From the NCBI GenBank assembly GCA_045598705.1, contig JAZLMM010000026.1:1-64000 (forward strand): a DNA stretch of 64,000 nt, read 5' to 3'. Source of the stretch: Scatonaster sp045598705. Its GTDB lineage: Bacteria; Bacillota; Clostridia; Saccharofermentanales; Saccharofermentanaceae. Each line of letters starts with the position of its first letter. The first letter of the stretch is position 1. Of the stretch, positions 44,340 to 53,340 are shown piece by piece. The position numbers were made by a program, and so were the translations under genes. Below the pieces are notes generated by a model. That model was not told the origin of the DNA. It worked only from the letters and a program-made list of their open reading frames with translations, and did no database searches.

Positions 44340-45515
44340 TTACACCATCATCTGATAGATCTTCGTGCAGTCCTCTTCGTTCAGGGAAACAAAACCAGAG
44401 ATTGATCCGGTTCTTCCATCACCGTTGCAAAGTACATCGACAAGCTTCGGAATATCTTCTTCTTTTGCACCAATGTCTGCGAACTTGCTTGGCATACCAA
44501 TGGAGATGAGGAACTGTTGCAGACGGTCAATACCTTCCAATGCAGTCTTCTCCGGATCTGCAAAATTCATCTGGCAGCCCCATACACGTGTTGCTACTTG
44601 TGCAAAACGCATCACATCGTGCTTCACAACATATCGGAAGACTGCTGGCATGGTCATCGCAAGACCGGCACCATGTGCACAGTCATAAAGTGCAGAAAGT
44701 TCATGTTCGATATTGTGGCTGTTCCAATCCTGAGAACGACCGACACCGCATGAATTGTTGTGTGCCATCATGCCGGCCCACATCACATTAGCACGTGCCT
44801 CATAGTTATCAGGCTCCGCGACGGCACGTGCACCTTCCTTCTTCATGGTAAGAAGAAGTGCTTCGATCAGACGGTCTGTGACCTCTACATCCTTCGTATT
44901 GGTCAGATAACGCTCGTAAAGATGTGCCATAATATCCGTTACACCGCATGCTGTCTGATATGGTGGCAATGTCTGTGTCAGTGCCGGGTTCAGAATACTG
45001 AACTTCGGGCGGATCGCATCTCCGCTTGCACCACGCTTGAACATACCGTCTTCCTTCGTAATGACAGAGTCCGGGCTACCTTCACTTCCGGCTGCAGAAA
45101 TCGTCAGAACAGTGCCGACCGGCAATGCCTTCTCGATTCGCTTACCCATGTAGAAGTCCCAGAAATCACCGTCGTAGATGGTACCTGCTGCAATCGCCTT
45201 AGAGGAGTCAATCGTACTTCCGCCACCGACTGCCAGAATGAAGTCTACATTCTCCTTGCGGCAGATCTCAATACCCTGATATACCAGACCACTTCTTGGG
45301 TTCGGCTGAACACCGCCCAACTCAATATACTCGATTCCCTCTGCTTCCAGAGACTTCTTCACACGATCCAGAAGCCCGGTACGAATTACACTTCCTCCAC
45401 CGAAATGAAGGAGAACTTTACTTCCGCCGAAGCGCTTAACCAGCTGTCCTGCTTGATTCTCTGAATCTTTACCAAATGCAAAATATGTAGGTGAATAGAA
45501 TGAAAAATTGTCCAT
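44340..45515 (-). CDS. Iron-containing alcohol dehydrogenase (butanol dehydrogenase type)
   Basis: The 391-residue group III alcohol dehydrogenase has GGGSVIRTG, the NAD(P)-binding GGGSTIDSSKAIAAG near residue 95, and the metal-binding residues in DIMAHLYERYL (D, H) and NIEHELSALYDCAHGAGLAMTMP (H, H). This fits the YqhD/BdhA clade that reduces aldehydes in fermentation. It is cytosolic. A GCGAGGAAC sequence precedes the ATG. The epimerase-like gene follows it, a possible two-gene operon. Confidence 0.93.
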   Translation of the reverse strand: MDNFSFYSPTYFAFGKDSENQAGQLVKRFGGSKVLLHFGGGSVIRTGLLDRVKKSLEAEGIEYIELGGVQPNPRSGLVYQGIEICRKENVDFILAVGGGSTIDSSKAIAAGTIYDGDFWDFYMGKRIEKALPVGTVLTISAAGSEGSPDSVITKEDGMFKRGASGDAIRPKFSILNPALTQTLPPYQTACGVTDIMAHLYERYLTNTKDVEVTDRLIEALLLTMKKEGARAVAEPDNYEARANVMWAGMMAHNNSCGVGRSQDWNSHNIEHELSALYDCAHGAGLAMTMPAVFRYVVKHDVMRFAQVATRVWGCQMNFADPEKTALEGIDRLQQFLISIGMPSKFADIGAKEEDIPKLVDVLCNGDGRTGSISGFVSLNEEDCTKIYQMMV

Positions 45516-45635
45516 TTTTGTTCCTCGCTTTCATGATTCATCGTGAAGTCCGAACTCCACTATATTCAGTTTATTTCAACCACTATGCTAATAGTACCAA
45601 AAAACTGTCGGATAATGTCTCGATTTTGCGGGAAG

Positions 45636-45665
45636 TAAAAAATGCTGATCAGGAAGATCAGCATT
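45636..45665 (-). terminator. Terminator overlapping the end of the PHP gene
   Basis: AATGCTGATC and GATCAGCATT form a perfect 10-bp stem with a 5-base loop. On the minus strand TTTTTAC follows. The 5' arm includes the last codons of the gene ending at 45658. Confidence 0.85.
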
Positions 45666-46518
45666 CATACTTATTTACATCACGTAAGAAATCAAGAAGT
45701 TCGGGTGGCCAGTCAGACGCTAGTAGCGTACCGGTATCGCCCAGCTGTACTTTCTTATTTCGCCCATGGTAGTCACTTCCGGCAGTAACATATAGATCTT
45801 CTTTCGCTGCAAGAGTCAGGACTTCCTCTGTCTGAGTCTTGGAAAAGCCAGAATAGAATGCCTCCAGACCCCGTATGCCCATCTTCTTCAACCTTGCTAC
45901 CCGTATAGACAGTTCCTCTCCCGTGAGGGATTCCTCTCCGCTTCCGAACAGCGGATGTGCAAGTACAGGGATGCCACCTGAGACCACGATTCCTTCTATG
46001 GCTTCCTCTGGTCGTAGATAAGCACTCTTTATATGAATGGTATTGAGATACTTCGAGAATGCAGTTGCCTTATCCGGTGCATAACCACTCTCGACCAGCA
46101 TCCTCGCAAGATGTGGTTTGCCTGGATTGTCCAGTTTCAGAAGTTCTTCTACTTGTTGATCTTGTAGTTCTATTTGATACGTATCTTTCAGCGCCTTCAG
46201 TCGTTCTTGCAACTTCACCACTCGAAGTTGATGGCCACGCGCCACGACCTCATGTATCGAAGCACCATCTGGATCATACCCATATCCGAGGATATGGTAT
46301 TTTCCCAACTCATCTTTACAAGAGAATTCCACACCAGAAATATAAGAAATCGGCCCATTCGGCAGCAACTTCGGAATAATCTTGGAAGCAGTCACTGCAT
46401 CGTGATCCGTCACCGAGAAATATCGAATTCCTTTATCCAGAATATGCGAGACGATTTCCTCCGGCCCATCTGTGCCGTCAGAGATCGTCGTATGCATATG
46501 TAAATCTATGCTTGTCAT
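45658..46518 (-). CDS. PHP-domain phosphoesterase (TrpH/RNase AM type)
   Basis: The 286-residue protein starts DLHMHTTISDGTDGPEEIV with HxH, then SVTDHDAVTAS, SGVEFSC, HLARMLVESG, AHPLFGSG and AGSDYHG, the full metal-ligand series of the YciV/TrpH PHP family. Known members remove the 3' phosphate from 3',5'-nucleoside bisphosphates or degrade short RNA from the 5' end. It is cytosolic. It lies between the alcohol dehydrogenase and the lipoprotein pair, 19 bases after the latter, with its own terminator. Confidence 0.88.
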   Translation of the reverse strand: MTSIDLHMHTTISDGTDGPEEIVSHILDKGIRYFSVTDHDAVTASKIIPKLLPNGPISYISGVEFSCKDELGKYHILGYGYDPDGASIHEVVARGHQLRVVKLQERLKALKDTYQIELQDQQVEELLKLDNPGKPHLARMLVESGYAPDKATAFSKYLNTIHIKSAYLRPEEAIEGIVVSGGIPVLAHPLFGSGEESLTGEELSIRVARLKKMGIRGLEAFYSGFSKTQTEEVLTLAAKEDLYVTAGSDYHGRNKKVQLGDTGTLLASDWPPELLDFLRDVNKYEC

Positions 46519-46537
46519 ATATTACGAGATAATCCTA

Positions 46538-47200
46538 TTATTCTGCATCTTCCAGCATTTCTTCGAAATCCGGATAGCCCGCTTCTCTCATGAAATCATA
46601 GAACTCATCCAGAAGATCACAATCATCTGTACCGGTATAAGCTACCATGATGATTACATTGCCATTCAGTTTGATGTACATACCGTTTGTCTTACCATCG
46701 TCAGCATTGTTGTACATGAAAGAGACTTCTTCATCTTCCTCTTCGAAGAAATACACAAAGTCCTCATAGTAGTCTGCAATTTCTTCTATTTCATCTTCGT
46801 TCACATCTTCTACCATCAAATCATAGTAGTCAGATGCAAGATCCTTATCTTCAAATTCCAATACTCCGGCTGCGATTCCAGAACCTTCTTCCGTCTTCAT
46901 GAACATCGTAGCATTGGTCACTTCACCATCATCATATTGACTGTTCTCGGACTTCGTATCATCATACTCATCGCCGGTAAAAGTAACGTATGCGCCATCT
47001 TCAAGAAGAGGACTGTTGCGATCGCTTGCGATGATTGCCTTCTTCTGCTTCTTAGAAGCTTCTTCCGCATCACATGCTTTCTCTGCCGCCTTAATCAGTT
47101 TCTTACTTGCTTTCTTGTACTTACTTCCACCTAGGAGAGAACATCCGACTGCACCAACACTCAGAACGATTGCCAATCCAACTACTGCAACTTTCTTCAT
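46538..47200 (-). CDS. Lipoprotein, paralogue of the next upstream gene
   Basis: The 220-residue protein has a lipoprotein signal (MKKVAVVGLAIVLSVGAVGC, Cys20), a Lys-rich helix, then a mixed, strongly acidic domain. It shares length, layout and small matches with 47313-47981: an early paired Cys with Lys-rich helix, a GAYVTF/GAYYTC strand, a domain with DYY.. and a VDGKV/LNGNV strand followed by a C-terminal ...DF.DME-like tail. I do not recognise a named family. GGAGG lies eight bases before the ATG at 47200; the TTG upstream overlaps the ribosome site. Confidence 0.72.
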   Translation of the reverse strand: MKKVAVVGLAIVLSVGAVGCSLLGGSKYKKASKKLIKAAEKACDAEEASKKQKKAIIASDRNSPLLEDGAYVTFTGDEYDDTKSENSQYDDGEVTNATMFMKTEEGSGIAAGVLEFEDKDLASDYYDLMVEDVNEDEIEEIADYYEDFVYFFEEEDEEVSFMYNNADDGKTNGMYIKLNGNVIIMVAYTGTDDCDLLDEFYDFMREAGYPDFEEMLEDAE

Positions 47201-47258
47201 TCTTCTATCCTCCAACTAAAATATGCACACTAATTATAGCATCTTCCAGCCAAACAAA

Positions 47259-47287
47259 AAAGCGACCTCTTATGTTGAAGCCGCTTT
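47259..47287 (-). terminator. Terminator between the two lipoprotein genes
   Basis: On the minus strand AAAGCGGCTTC pairs with GAGGTCGCTTT through a stem with a few mismatches. TTTTG follows. It lies 25 bases past the stop at 47313. Confidence 0.6.
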
Positions 47288-47312
47288 CCTGTTCAAATTC
47301 AGATACTGTTGA

Positions 47313-47981
47313 TTACTCTTTAACCAATGCTTCCATATCGATGAAATCCATACGTTCCATTACTGCGTTGTATTCAGAGAGCAGCGCATCAGAGTATGAA
47401 CCTTCGTACAACCAAGCTGTGACCACTTTGCCGTCGACCTTGATATAGATATACTCTGCAATATCGGATTCCTCCTGTCTCAAAACAACAGCATACTCAT
47501 TATCTGATTCAGAAAAGCCATAATCGATACCATAGGCTTCTTTCATCTGCTCCAGATTCTCCTCAGTCATATCACTTCCAAGATCACTGACCAACTCTTC
47601 AAAGTAATCTGTCGCCATACCTTCCTTCTTCAGCGCGGTAACCTGAGCAAGGATATACGAGTCATCCGAACTCTTACAGAACATGTAGATGTCTGTGAAA
47701 TCGCCCGCCTCGACTACTTTGGAGCCTAAATCAGACACTTTCACGTCTTTCTTCTCGCAAGTATAGTAAGCACCTGTTCTGAAAGTCAGACTAGACGGAT
47801 CAAAGCTATTCGACTTGAACTGGTTCTCCTGAACCTTAGAGGCTTTGCTTGCACCACATTCTGCCTTCACTGCAGAAGACAAATCGTCTGTCAACTTCTT
47901 AAACTCTTTGTTAGCCTGTGTACAAGCTGTTGCCGAAAATACCATTGCTGCTGTCAAAACTGCGACAAAAAACTTCTTCAT
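47313..47981 (-). CDS. Lipoprotein, paralogue of the downstream gene
   Basis: The 222-residue protein has a lipoprotein signal (MKKFFVAVLTAAMVFSATAC, lipobox SATAC), then helices and strands with many charged residues, including TGAYYTCEKKD and YIYIKVDGKVVTAWLYEG. The family is unknown to me. It seems to be a diverged tandem duplicate of the lipoprotein at 46538-47200. GGGAGGG lies seven bases before the ATG at 47981. A promoter with TTGCAA and TAACAT lies upstream. Confidence 0.72.
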   Translation of the reverse strand: MKKFFVAVLTAAMVFSATACTQANKEFKKLTDDLSSAVKAECGASKASKVQENQFKSNSFDPSSLTFRTGAYYTCEKKDVKVSDLGSKVVEAGDFTDIYMFCKSSDDSYILAQVTALKKEGMATDYFEELVSDLGSDMTEENLEQMKEAYGIDYGFSESDNEYAVVLRQEESDIAEYIYIKVDGKVVTAWLYEGSYSDALLSEYNAVMERMDFIDMEALVKE

Positions 47982-48012
47982 ATTCAAACCCTCCCGAGGA
48001 ATAATCCTGTTA

Positions 48013-48041
48013 ATGTTATCATACTACTTATTCATTTGCAA
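48013..48041 (-). promoter_or_regulatory. Promoter for the lipoprotein pair
   Basis: On the minus strand TTGCAA (48041-48036) and TAACAT (48018-48013) are 17 bases apart. The rest of the 318-base gap to relQ holds a 12-bp palindrome ACACG-AA-CGTGT near 48047 and an inverted repeat TTTGCA/TGCAAA (48189-48220), but I find no clear relQ promoter. Confidence 0.45.
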
Positions 48042-48299
48042 TTTTACACACGAACGTGTAGTGTATCTCTGAATAGCAAACCATTGACTTGTCTGATTTC
48101 CGAGCGGAAGACCTTTTCCCGGAGATTTCTCACAACTATCAATATTCTGCTCTAGTAAAGATAGCAATCCCTCATCTTTGAAAATCTTTTGCAATTTTCG
48201 CTTGAGCGATTAGTGCAAATTCTTTACATTTGCTTAATCTATATTGCTCACGATTGTATTACAATGGGTAGGATTACTGTATACGAAGGAGCGCCGCAC

Positions 48300-49076
48300 A
48301 TGGAATTTGAAGAGAATAATCCTTTTTCCGAGGAAATCACTTCCGCACTCTCTACCTATCAAGAAGACTTCGTCCGGAATAACCTGATGTCAGATGCTTT
48401 TCTGGACTTCGTAGAAGAAAACACCAAACCTATAGATCAATTATTTGCCTACTATCGTTGTGCCATCATGGAAGTCGAGACCAAGTTCAAGGTCCTCGAT
48501 GAGTCTCTGTCTGTTGAATTGGAGAGAAACCCGATCGAGAGCATTAAGACCCGTGTAAAATCTGTAGACAGTCTTCTACGCAAGATGAGGAGGAAGAATG
48601 TCCCATTGAATCTGGATGCCATCGAGGAGAATATCCACGACATTGCGGGTGTCCGAGTCATCTGTTCTTTCCCCGATGACATCTATGAATTGGCCGATGC
48701 TTTTCTCGCACAAGACGATATCACGCTAATCAGTCGGAAAGACTACATCAAGTCACCGAAGCCAAGTGGTTACCGTAGCCTTCACCTAATCGTTGAAGTG
48801 CCGATCTTCCTCAAAGACAAGAAACACAGCATGAAGGTCGAGGTGCAGTTCCGCACCATCGCGATGGATTTCTGGGCCAGCCTCGAGCACAAACTCCACT
48901 ATAAGCATGACTTGCCACCGGAACGTGCACAAGTACTTGCAGAAGAGCTGCGCGTCTGCGCAGAGCAGATCGAATTGCTGGACCTACGTATGCAGGCTGT
49001 CCGCAATGAAATCGTCACCTATAACGAAGAAAATCCCAAAGACTCTTCGTTCCCGGGATTTCCTGATATGCAGTAA
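48300..49076 (+). CDS. relQ: Small alarmone synthetase (RelQ/YjbM type)
   Basis: The 258-residue protein has only a synthetase domain. RVKSVDSLLRKMRRKN comes first, then DIAGVRVICSFPDDIY, KDYIKSPKPSGYRSLHLIV and EVQFRTIAMDFWASLEHKLHYK, the conserved RelA_SpoT ATP/GDP sites. There is no HD hydrolase or ACT regulatory domain, so it makes (p)ppGpp but does not break it down. RelQ-type enzymes are tetramers acting under cell-wall or other stress. The start at 48300 is set by AAGGAG eight bases before. It is a single gene, convergent with lepA. Confidence 0.92.
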   Translation: MEFEENNPFSEEITSALSTYQEDFVRNNLMSDAFLDFVEENTKPIDQLFAYYRCAIMEVETKFKVLDESLSVELERNPIESIKTRVKSVDSLLRKMRRKNVPLNLDAIEENIHDIAGVRVICSFPDDIYELADAFLAQDDITLISRKDYIKSPKPSGYRSLHLIVEVPIFLKDKKHSMKVEVQFRTIAMDFWASLEHKLHYKHDLPPERAQVLAEELRVCAEQIELLDLRMQAVRNEIVTYNEENPKDSSFPGFPDMQ

Positions 49077-49100
49077 ATACTAGCAAGTGCATCGGTGACA

Positions 49101-50909
49101 TCAGTCTTCATCTAGTCGCAGGACACTCATGAATGCTTCCTGCGGCACTTCGATGGAGCCTACCTGACGCATACGTTTCTTACCTTCCTTCTGCTTCTCC
49201 AGAAGTTTCTTCTTACGGGTAATATCACCGCCGTAACACTTCGCCAATACATCCTTGCGGAAAGCACGGATGGTCTCTCTGGCGATGACCTTACCACCGA
49301 TGGCCGCCTGTACCGGCACCTCGAACTGCTGTCTCGGAATATTCTCCTTGAGTTTCTCTGTCATGCGGCGACCGCGTGCATAGGCTTTCTCTTTGTGTAC
49401 GATAAAAGAAAGTGCATCCACAACATCGCCATTCAGAAGGATATCCAACTTCACAAGGTCACTCTTCTCATAGCCGTCCAGTTCGTAGTCCAATGAACCA
49501 TATCCACGCGTTCTGGACTTCAGCGCATCGAAGAAATCGTAGATGATCTCGTTCAGCGGCATCTTATAGTGCAACATCACACGAATGTCATCCATGTATT
49601 CCATGTTGACATATTCACCTCTTCGATCCTGACAAAGTTCCATCAGGTTGCCGACATACTCCTTCGGTGTCATGATGGTAGCCTTGACAATCGGTTCTTC
49701 GATATAATCAATCTCTGCCGGGTCCGGCATATTGGTCGGGTTATCCATACGAATCATCTCACCGGCTGTAGTAAAGATGTTATACACTACGGATGGTGCA
49801 GTCGAAATCAGATCAAGGTTGAACTCTCTTTCCAGACGTTCCTGAATGACTTCATAATGCAGAAGGCCCAAGAAGCCACAACGAAAACCGAAGCCCAAGG
49901 CTGCAGATGTTTCCGCTTCGAAAGACAGAGCCGCATCGTTCAGTTGGAGTTTCTCTAAAGCATCACGAAGATCCGGATACTTGGCGCCATCTACCGGATA
50001 GAGACCACAGAAGACCATCTGCTGAATCGGCTTGTAGCCTTGAAGTGGTTCAGTAGCAGGATTCTCAGCAAGCGTGACCGTATCACCTGGTGCCGTATCT
50101 CGTACGTTCTTAATCGAAGCACAGATATAACCTACTTCACCAGTCAGCAGTGACTTACTCGGTACAAATTCTCCTGGGTGGAAATATCCAAGTTCAGTCA
50201 CCACGAACTCGGCACCAGTATTCATCATGCGAATCTTATCACCTAGGTTGACCGAACCTTCAATGATGCGAACATTGACGATCACGCCCTTATAGGAATC
50301 ATACTTCGAGTCGAAGATGAGTGCACGAAGCGGTTTGTCTTCGTCGCCGCACGGCGGTGGCAGGAACTTCACAATGCCTTCCAGCACTTCATCGATGCCA
50401 ACATTATTCTTCGCAGAAATCAGTGGTGCTTCAGATGCATCCAGACCAATAACATCTTCGATTTCTTTCTTCACTTCTTCCGGTTGGGCAGAAGGCAGGT
50501 CAATCTTATTGATGACCGGCAGAATCTCTAGGTTCGCATCGACTGCCAGATAGGCGTTCGCTAACGTCTGGGCCTCAATGCCCTGCGCTGCATCAACTAT
50601 CAGGATCGCACCATCACAGGCCGCAAGGCTTCGGGAAACTTCATAGTTGAAGTCTACATGGCCAGGCGTGTCGATAAGGTTCAGAATATATTCCTCCCCA
50701 TCCTTCGCTTTATAGAGAAGTCGGGTAGACTGAGACTTAATCGTAATGCCACGTTCACGCTCAATATCCATGTTGTCGAGGATCTGCTCCTGCATCTCAC
50801 GAGATTGCACCACACCGGTGTTCTCAATCAAACGATCAGCCAGTGTGCTTTTACCATGGTCAATGTGGGCAACAATACAGAAATTGCGGATTTTATCTTG
50901 TCTATTCAT
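49101..50909 (-). CDS. lepA: Elongation factor 4 (LepA)
   Basis: The 602-residue translational GTPase has AHIDHGKST (G1), RGITIKSQ (G2), DTPGHVDF (G3) and NKIDLPSA (G4), then domains II-V. The C-terminal domain unique to LepA is visible in GYGSLDYELDGYEKSDLVK and RETIRAFRKDVLAKCYGGDITRKKKLLEKQKEGKKRM. It acts on ribosomes during initiation or stalling. It follows signal peptidase by 20 bases and is last in hisS-lepB-lepA. Confidence 0.97.
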   Translation of the reverse strand: MNRQDKIRNFCIVAHIDHGKSTLADRLIENTGVVQSREMQEQILDNMDIERERGITIKSQSTRLLYKAKDGEEYILNLIDTPGHVDFNYEVSRSLAACDGAILIVDAAQGIEAQTLANAYLAVDANLEILPVINKIDLPSAQPEEVKKEIEDVIGLDASEAPLISAKNNVGIDEVLEGIVKFLPPPCGDEDKPLRALIFDSKYDSYKGVIVNVRIIEGSVNLGDKIRMMNTGAEFVVTELGYFHPGEFVPSKSLLTGEVGYICASIKNVRDTAPGDTVTLAENPATEPLQGYKPIQQMVFCGLYPVDGAKYPDLRDALEKLQLNDAALSFEAETSAALGFGFRCGFLGLLHYEVIQERLEREFNLDLISTAPSVVYNIFTTAGEMIRMDNPTNMPDPAEIDYIEEPIVKATIMTPKEYVGNLMELCQDRRGEYVNMEYMDDIRVMLHYKMPLNEIIYDFFDALKSRTRGYGSLDYELDGYEKSDLVKLDILLNGDVVDALSFIVHKEKAYARGRRMTEKLKENIPRQQFEVPVQAAIGGKVIARETIRAFRKDVLAKCYGGDITRKKKLLEKQKEGKKRMRQVGSIEVPQEAFMSVLRLDED

Positions 50910-50929
50910 AACGTCGTCTGTCGTTCCAA

Positions 50930-52036
50930 TCAGTAAAATTTAATCTTGTTGAAAGGATAGATGCGCATCAGCACTTTCGCTTCAATCTTCTCTTTCTTGA
51001 AAGGCCCCATACGACGGCTGTCGTTACTGCCGCCACGATTATCACCCATACAGTAATACTCATCCGGACCTAAAGTAACCTCTTGATATCCTCTCACCTG
51101 GCCTTCTGCACCGACATAAGTCTTGGTACCTTCCGGCAGATAATCCGACTCATCTAAGAGAACGCCATCTATGTAGACATTTCCGTCTTCGATCTTGATG
51201 GTCTCTCCCGGAAGTCCGATGATACGCTTGATAAGATTCTCTTCGTGAGTGTATCCATCCATACCTTTTGCATCGATGGTAACGATATCACCACGATCCA
51301 GATTGCCGGTATAAATAGAAATCATCTCAACAAATACCGCATCACCGGTATGAAGCGTCGGCTCCATCGAACTTCCGTATACATCATTCCTCTGAATGAC
51401 AAAGACGACAAGTAGGATACCTACCAGAATTCCAATGGAGATATAACGAAGTGTGTCAAAGATCACATAGACTGCTGAGCGTTCTTTCGCTTCAGCCTCT
51501 TTATCCTTGGCCAGGATCTTCTTCTCCTCCTCAGTCGGTTCCGCCTTCTCTTCTTCGTCCTTCGCTTCGTCAGATTTTTCTTCGTCAGACTCTGCTTCAG
51601 TGCGCTCGGCAGGCTCTTCGGTAGTTTCTTCCTGTGAATCCTCCGTAACGACTTCCGCTTCTTCAGATACTTCTTCAGCTGCTTCTTCGGCCACTTCTTC
51701 TGAAATCTCTTCGGTTACTTCTTCACAAGTCTTGACGATCTCTTCAGAAGCTGCATCAGCAACTTCCTCAGTAGTCTCTTCGGTTGCTTCTTCCTTCACT
51801 TCCGGAATCTCCACATGATCGACCAGATCCTCTGCAAGATTCTCTACCGGAACAAGTTCTTCTACCGCAGTCTCTTCAGGGACAGACTCCTCAACGGCTT
51901 CGGATACAGTTTCCACTTCCTGTTCCGCATCCGCGATCGTCTCTTCTACTTCTTCGGCAACCTCAGACACCTCATTTTCAGAGATGACTTCCGGTTTCTC
52001 ATCCGACTCGCTTCTTTTCTTACCAAAAAGGCCCAT
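50930..52036 (-). CDS. lepB: Signal peptidase I with long acidic N-terminal extension
   Basis: The 368-residue protein has a membrane segment at about 195-215 and the catalytic Ser223 (GSSMEPTL) and Lys270 (IKRIIGLPGE). The box YYCMGDNRGGSNDSRRMG is also present, a complete type I signal peptidase. The unusual part is the first ~185 residues, mostly Glu, Val, Ala, Ser and Thr in repeats such as EEVxEE, which should lie in the cytosol and be disordered or coiled. The usual Gram-positive enzyme is about 180 residues in all. The ATG begins in the last base of the hisS stop. Confidence 0.93.
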   Translation of the reverse strand: MGLFGKKRSESDEKPEVISENEVSEVAEEVEETIADAEQEVETVSEAVEESVPEETAVEELVPVENLAEDLVDHVEIPEVKEEATEETTEEVADAASEEIVKTCEEVTEEISEEVAEEAAEEVSEEAEVVTEDSQEETTEEPAERTEAESDEEKSDEAKDEEEKAEPTEEEKKILAKDKEAEAKERSAVYVIFDTLRYISIGILVGILLVVFVIQRNDVYGSSMEPTLHTGDAVFVEMISIYTGNLDRGDIVTIDAKGMDGYTHEENLIKRIIGLPGETIKIEDGNVYIDGVLLDESDYLPEGTKTYVGAEGQVRGYQEVTLGPDEYYCMGDNRGGSNDSRRMGPFKKEKIEAKVLMRIYPFNKIKFY

Positions 52037-53298
52037 TAACTCCTCCAGTTACGGATCGCATCCGCAATTGATGTCAGTTCGACTTCTTTCTCTGTGCCAT
52101 CGACCATTGCCTTCAGTTTCGCCTTGCCGGAAGCAATTTCATCGCCACCAATAACCATCAGGAATGGAATATCTTTCTTTCCAGCGTACTTCAACTGTGC
52201 ACGGAAGGAACGATCCATCAGGTCAATCTCGCAACCGATTCCTTCTTTACGCAATGCAAAAGCAAGCTTCTGCGTCTCGATCTGTGTCTCCGGTGTCAGA
52301 TTCGCAATGTACAGTTGCACCGGCTGGTCCTTCGGAATCTCAATGCCCTGTGCTTCCATCTCTAGAAGGAATCGCTCAGCACCCATGGCAAAACCGATAC
52401 CCGGTGTAGGCTGTCCGCCAATCTCGGCAACCAGTCCGTCGTAACGGCCGCCACCGCAGATCGTACCCTGAGAGCCGACGTTCTCCGACTTAAACTCGAA
52501 TACTGTTCGGGTGTAGTAATCCAAGCCGCGAACAATACTGGAATCGATTGTATATGGAATCTCCAATGCATCAAGGTTCGCTTTCAATCCTTCAAAGTGC
52601 GCCTTGCAATCATCACAGAGATAATCGATTAGACGAGGAGCAGACGCTGCGATGACTCCGCATTTCTCTTCTTTACAGTCGATCATTCGAAGCGGATTCT
52701 TCTCGAAACGGGATTGACAGTCCTCACACATTTCAGCAAGATGAGGGCGGAAATAGTCCTTCAGGATCTTGTTGTACGCTGCACGGCAGGTCGGGCATCC
52801 GATGCTGTTGATGCAGAGTTTCGTCTTCTGAAGGCCCATCTTCTGGAAGAAAGCAACCAGAATGCTGATAATCTCAGCATCAATCGTAGGTCCCTTCGCA
52901 CCGAATGCTTCCAGACCGAACTGGTGGAATTCACGATAACGACCTTTCTGCATCTTCTCATAGCGGAAAGCCGTAATGTTATAGAACAGTCTAACCGGAC
53001 TCGGAAGTGAGGACATACCATTCTCGACAAAGCTTCTTACTACACCTGCGGTACCTTCCGGACGAAGCGTAATGGAACGGCCACCCTTGTCCTCAAATGT
53101 ATACATCTCTTTCTGCACAACATCAGTAGTATCGCCAACTGAACGCTGAAACAGGTCTGTCTGCTCGAATGTAGGGATGCGGATCTCTTTATATCCGTAT
53201 CCTTCGCAGATTTCAGCGAAGGCTCTTTCCGCCTTCTGCCACTTATATATTTCTTCTGGGAGAATATCTTTGGTTCCCTTCTGGCAACTATATTTCAT
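52036..53298 (-). CDS. hisS: Histidyl-tRNA synthetase
   Basis: The 420-residue class II synthetase starts KGTKDILPEEIYKWQ. It has LRPEGTAGVVRS (motif 2 region FRYEKMQKGRYREFHQFGLEAFG), SIVRGLDYYTRTVFEF and GGGRYDGLV, and GIGFAMGAERFLLEM (motif 3). A C-terminal anticodon-binding domain completes it. Cys-rich pairs CPTC and CEDC suggest a zinc site seen in some clostridial forms. It charges tRNA-His. No T-box leader is present in the 42 bases to rsmE. Confidence 0.96.
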   Translation of the reverse strand: MKYSCQKGTKDILPEEIYKWQKAERAFAEICEGYGYKEIRIPTFEQTDLFQRSVGDTTDVVQKEMYTFEDKGGRSITLRPEGTAGVVRSFVENGMSSLPSPVRLFYNITAFRYEKMQKGRYREFHQFGLEAFGAKGPTIDAEIISILVAFFQKMGLQKTKLCINSIGCPTCRAAYNKILKDYFRPHLAEMCEDCQSRFEKNPLRMIDCKEEKCGVIAASAPRLIDYLCDDCKAHFEGLKANLDALEIPYTIDSSIVRGLDYYTRTVFEFKSENVGSQGTICGGGRYDGLVAEIGGQPTPGIGFAMGAERFLLEMEAQGIEIPKDQPVQLYIANLTPETQIETQKLAFALRKEGIGCEIDLMDRSFRAQLKYAGKKDIPFLMVIGGDEIASGKAKLKAMVDGTEKEVELTSIADAIRNWRS

Positions 53299-53340
53299 CG
53301 CTTATCTCGCTTTCCAAATTCATTAACAATTCATTATACA

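Noticed and set aside
44760..45464. 234-codon open frame on the plus strand
   Set aside because: It is antisense to the alcohol dehydrogenase gene and shows no domain or start signal.
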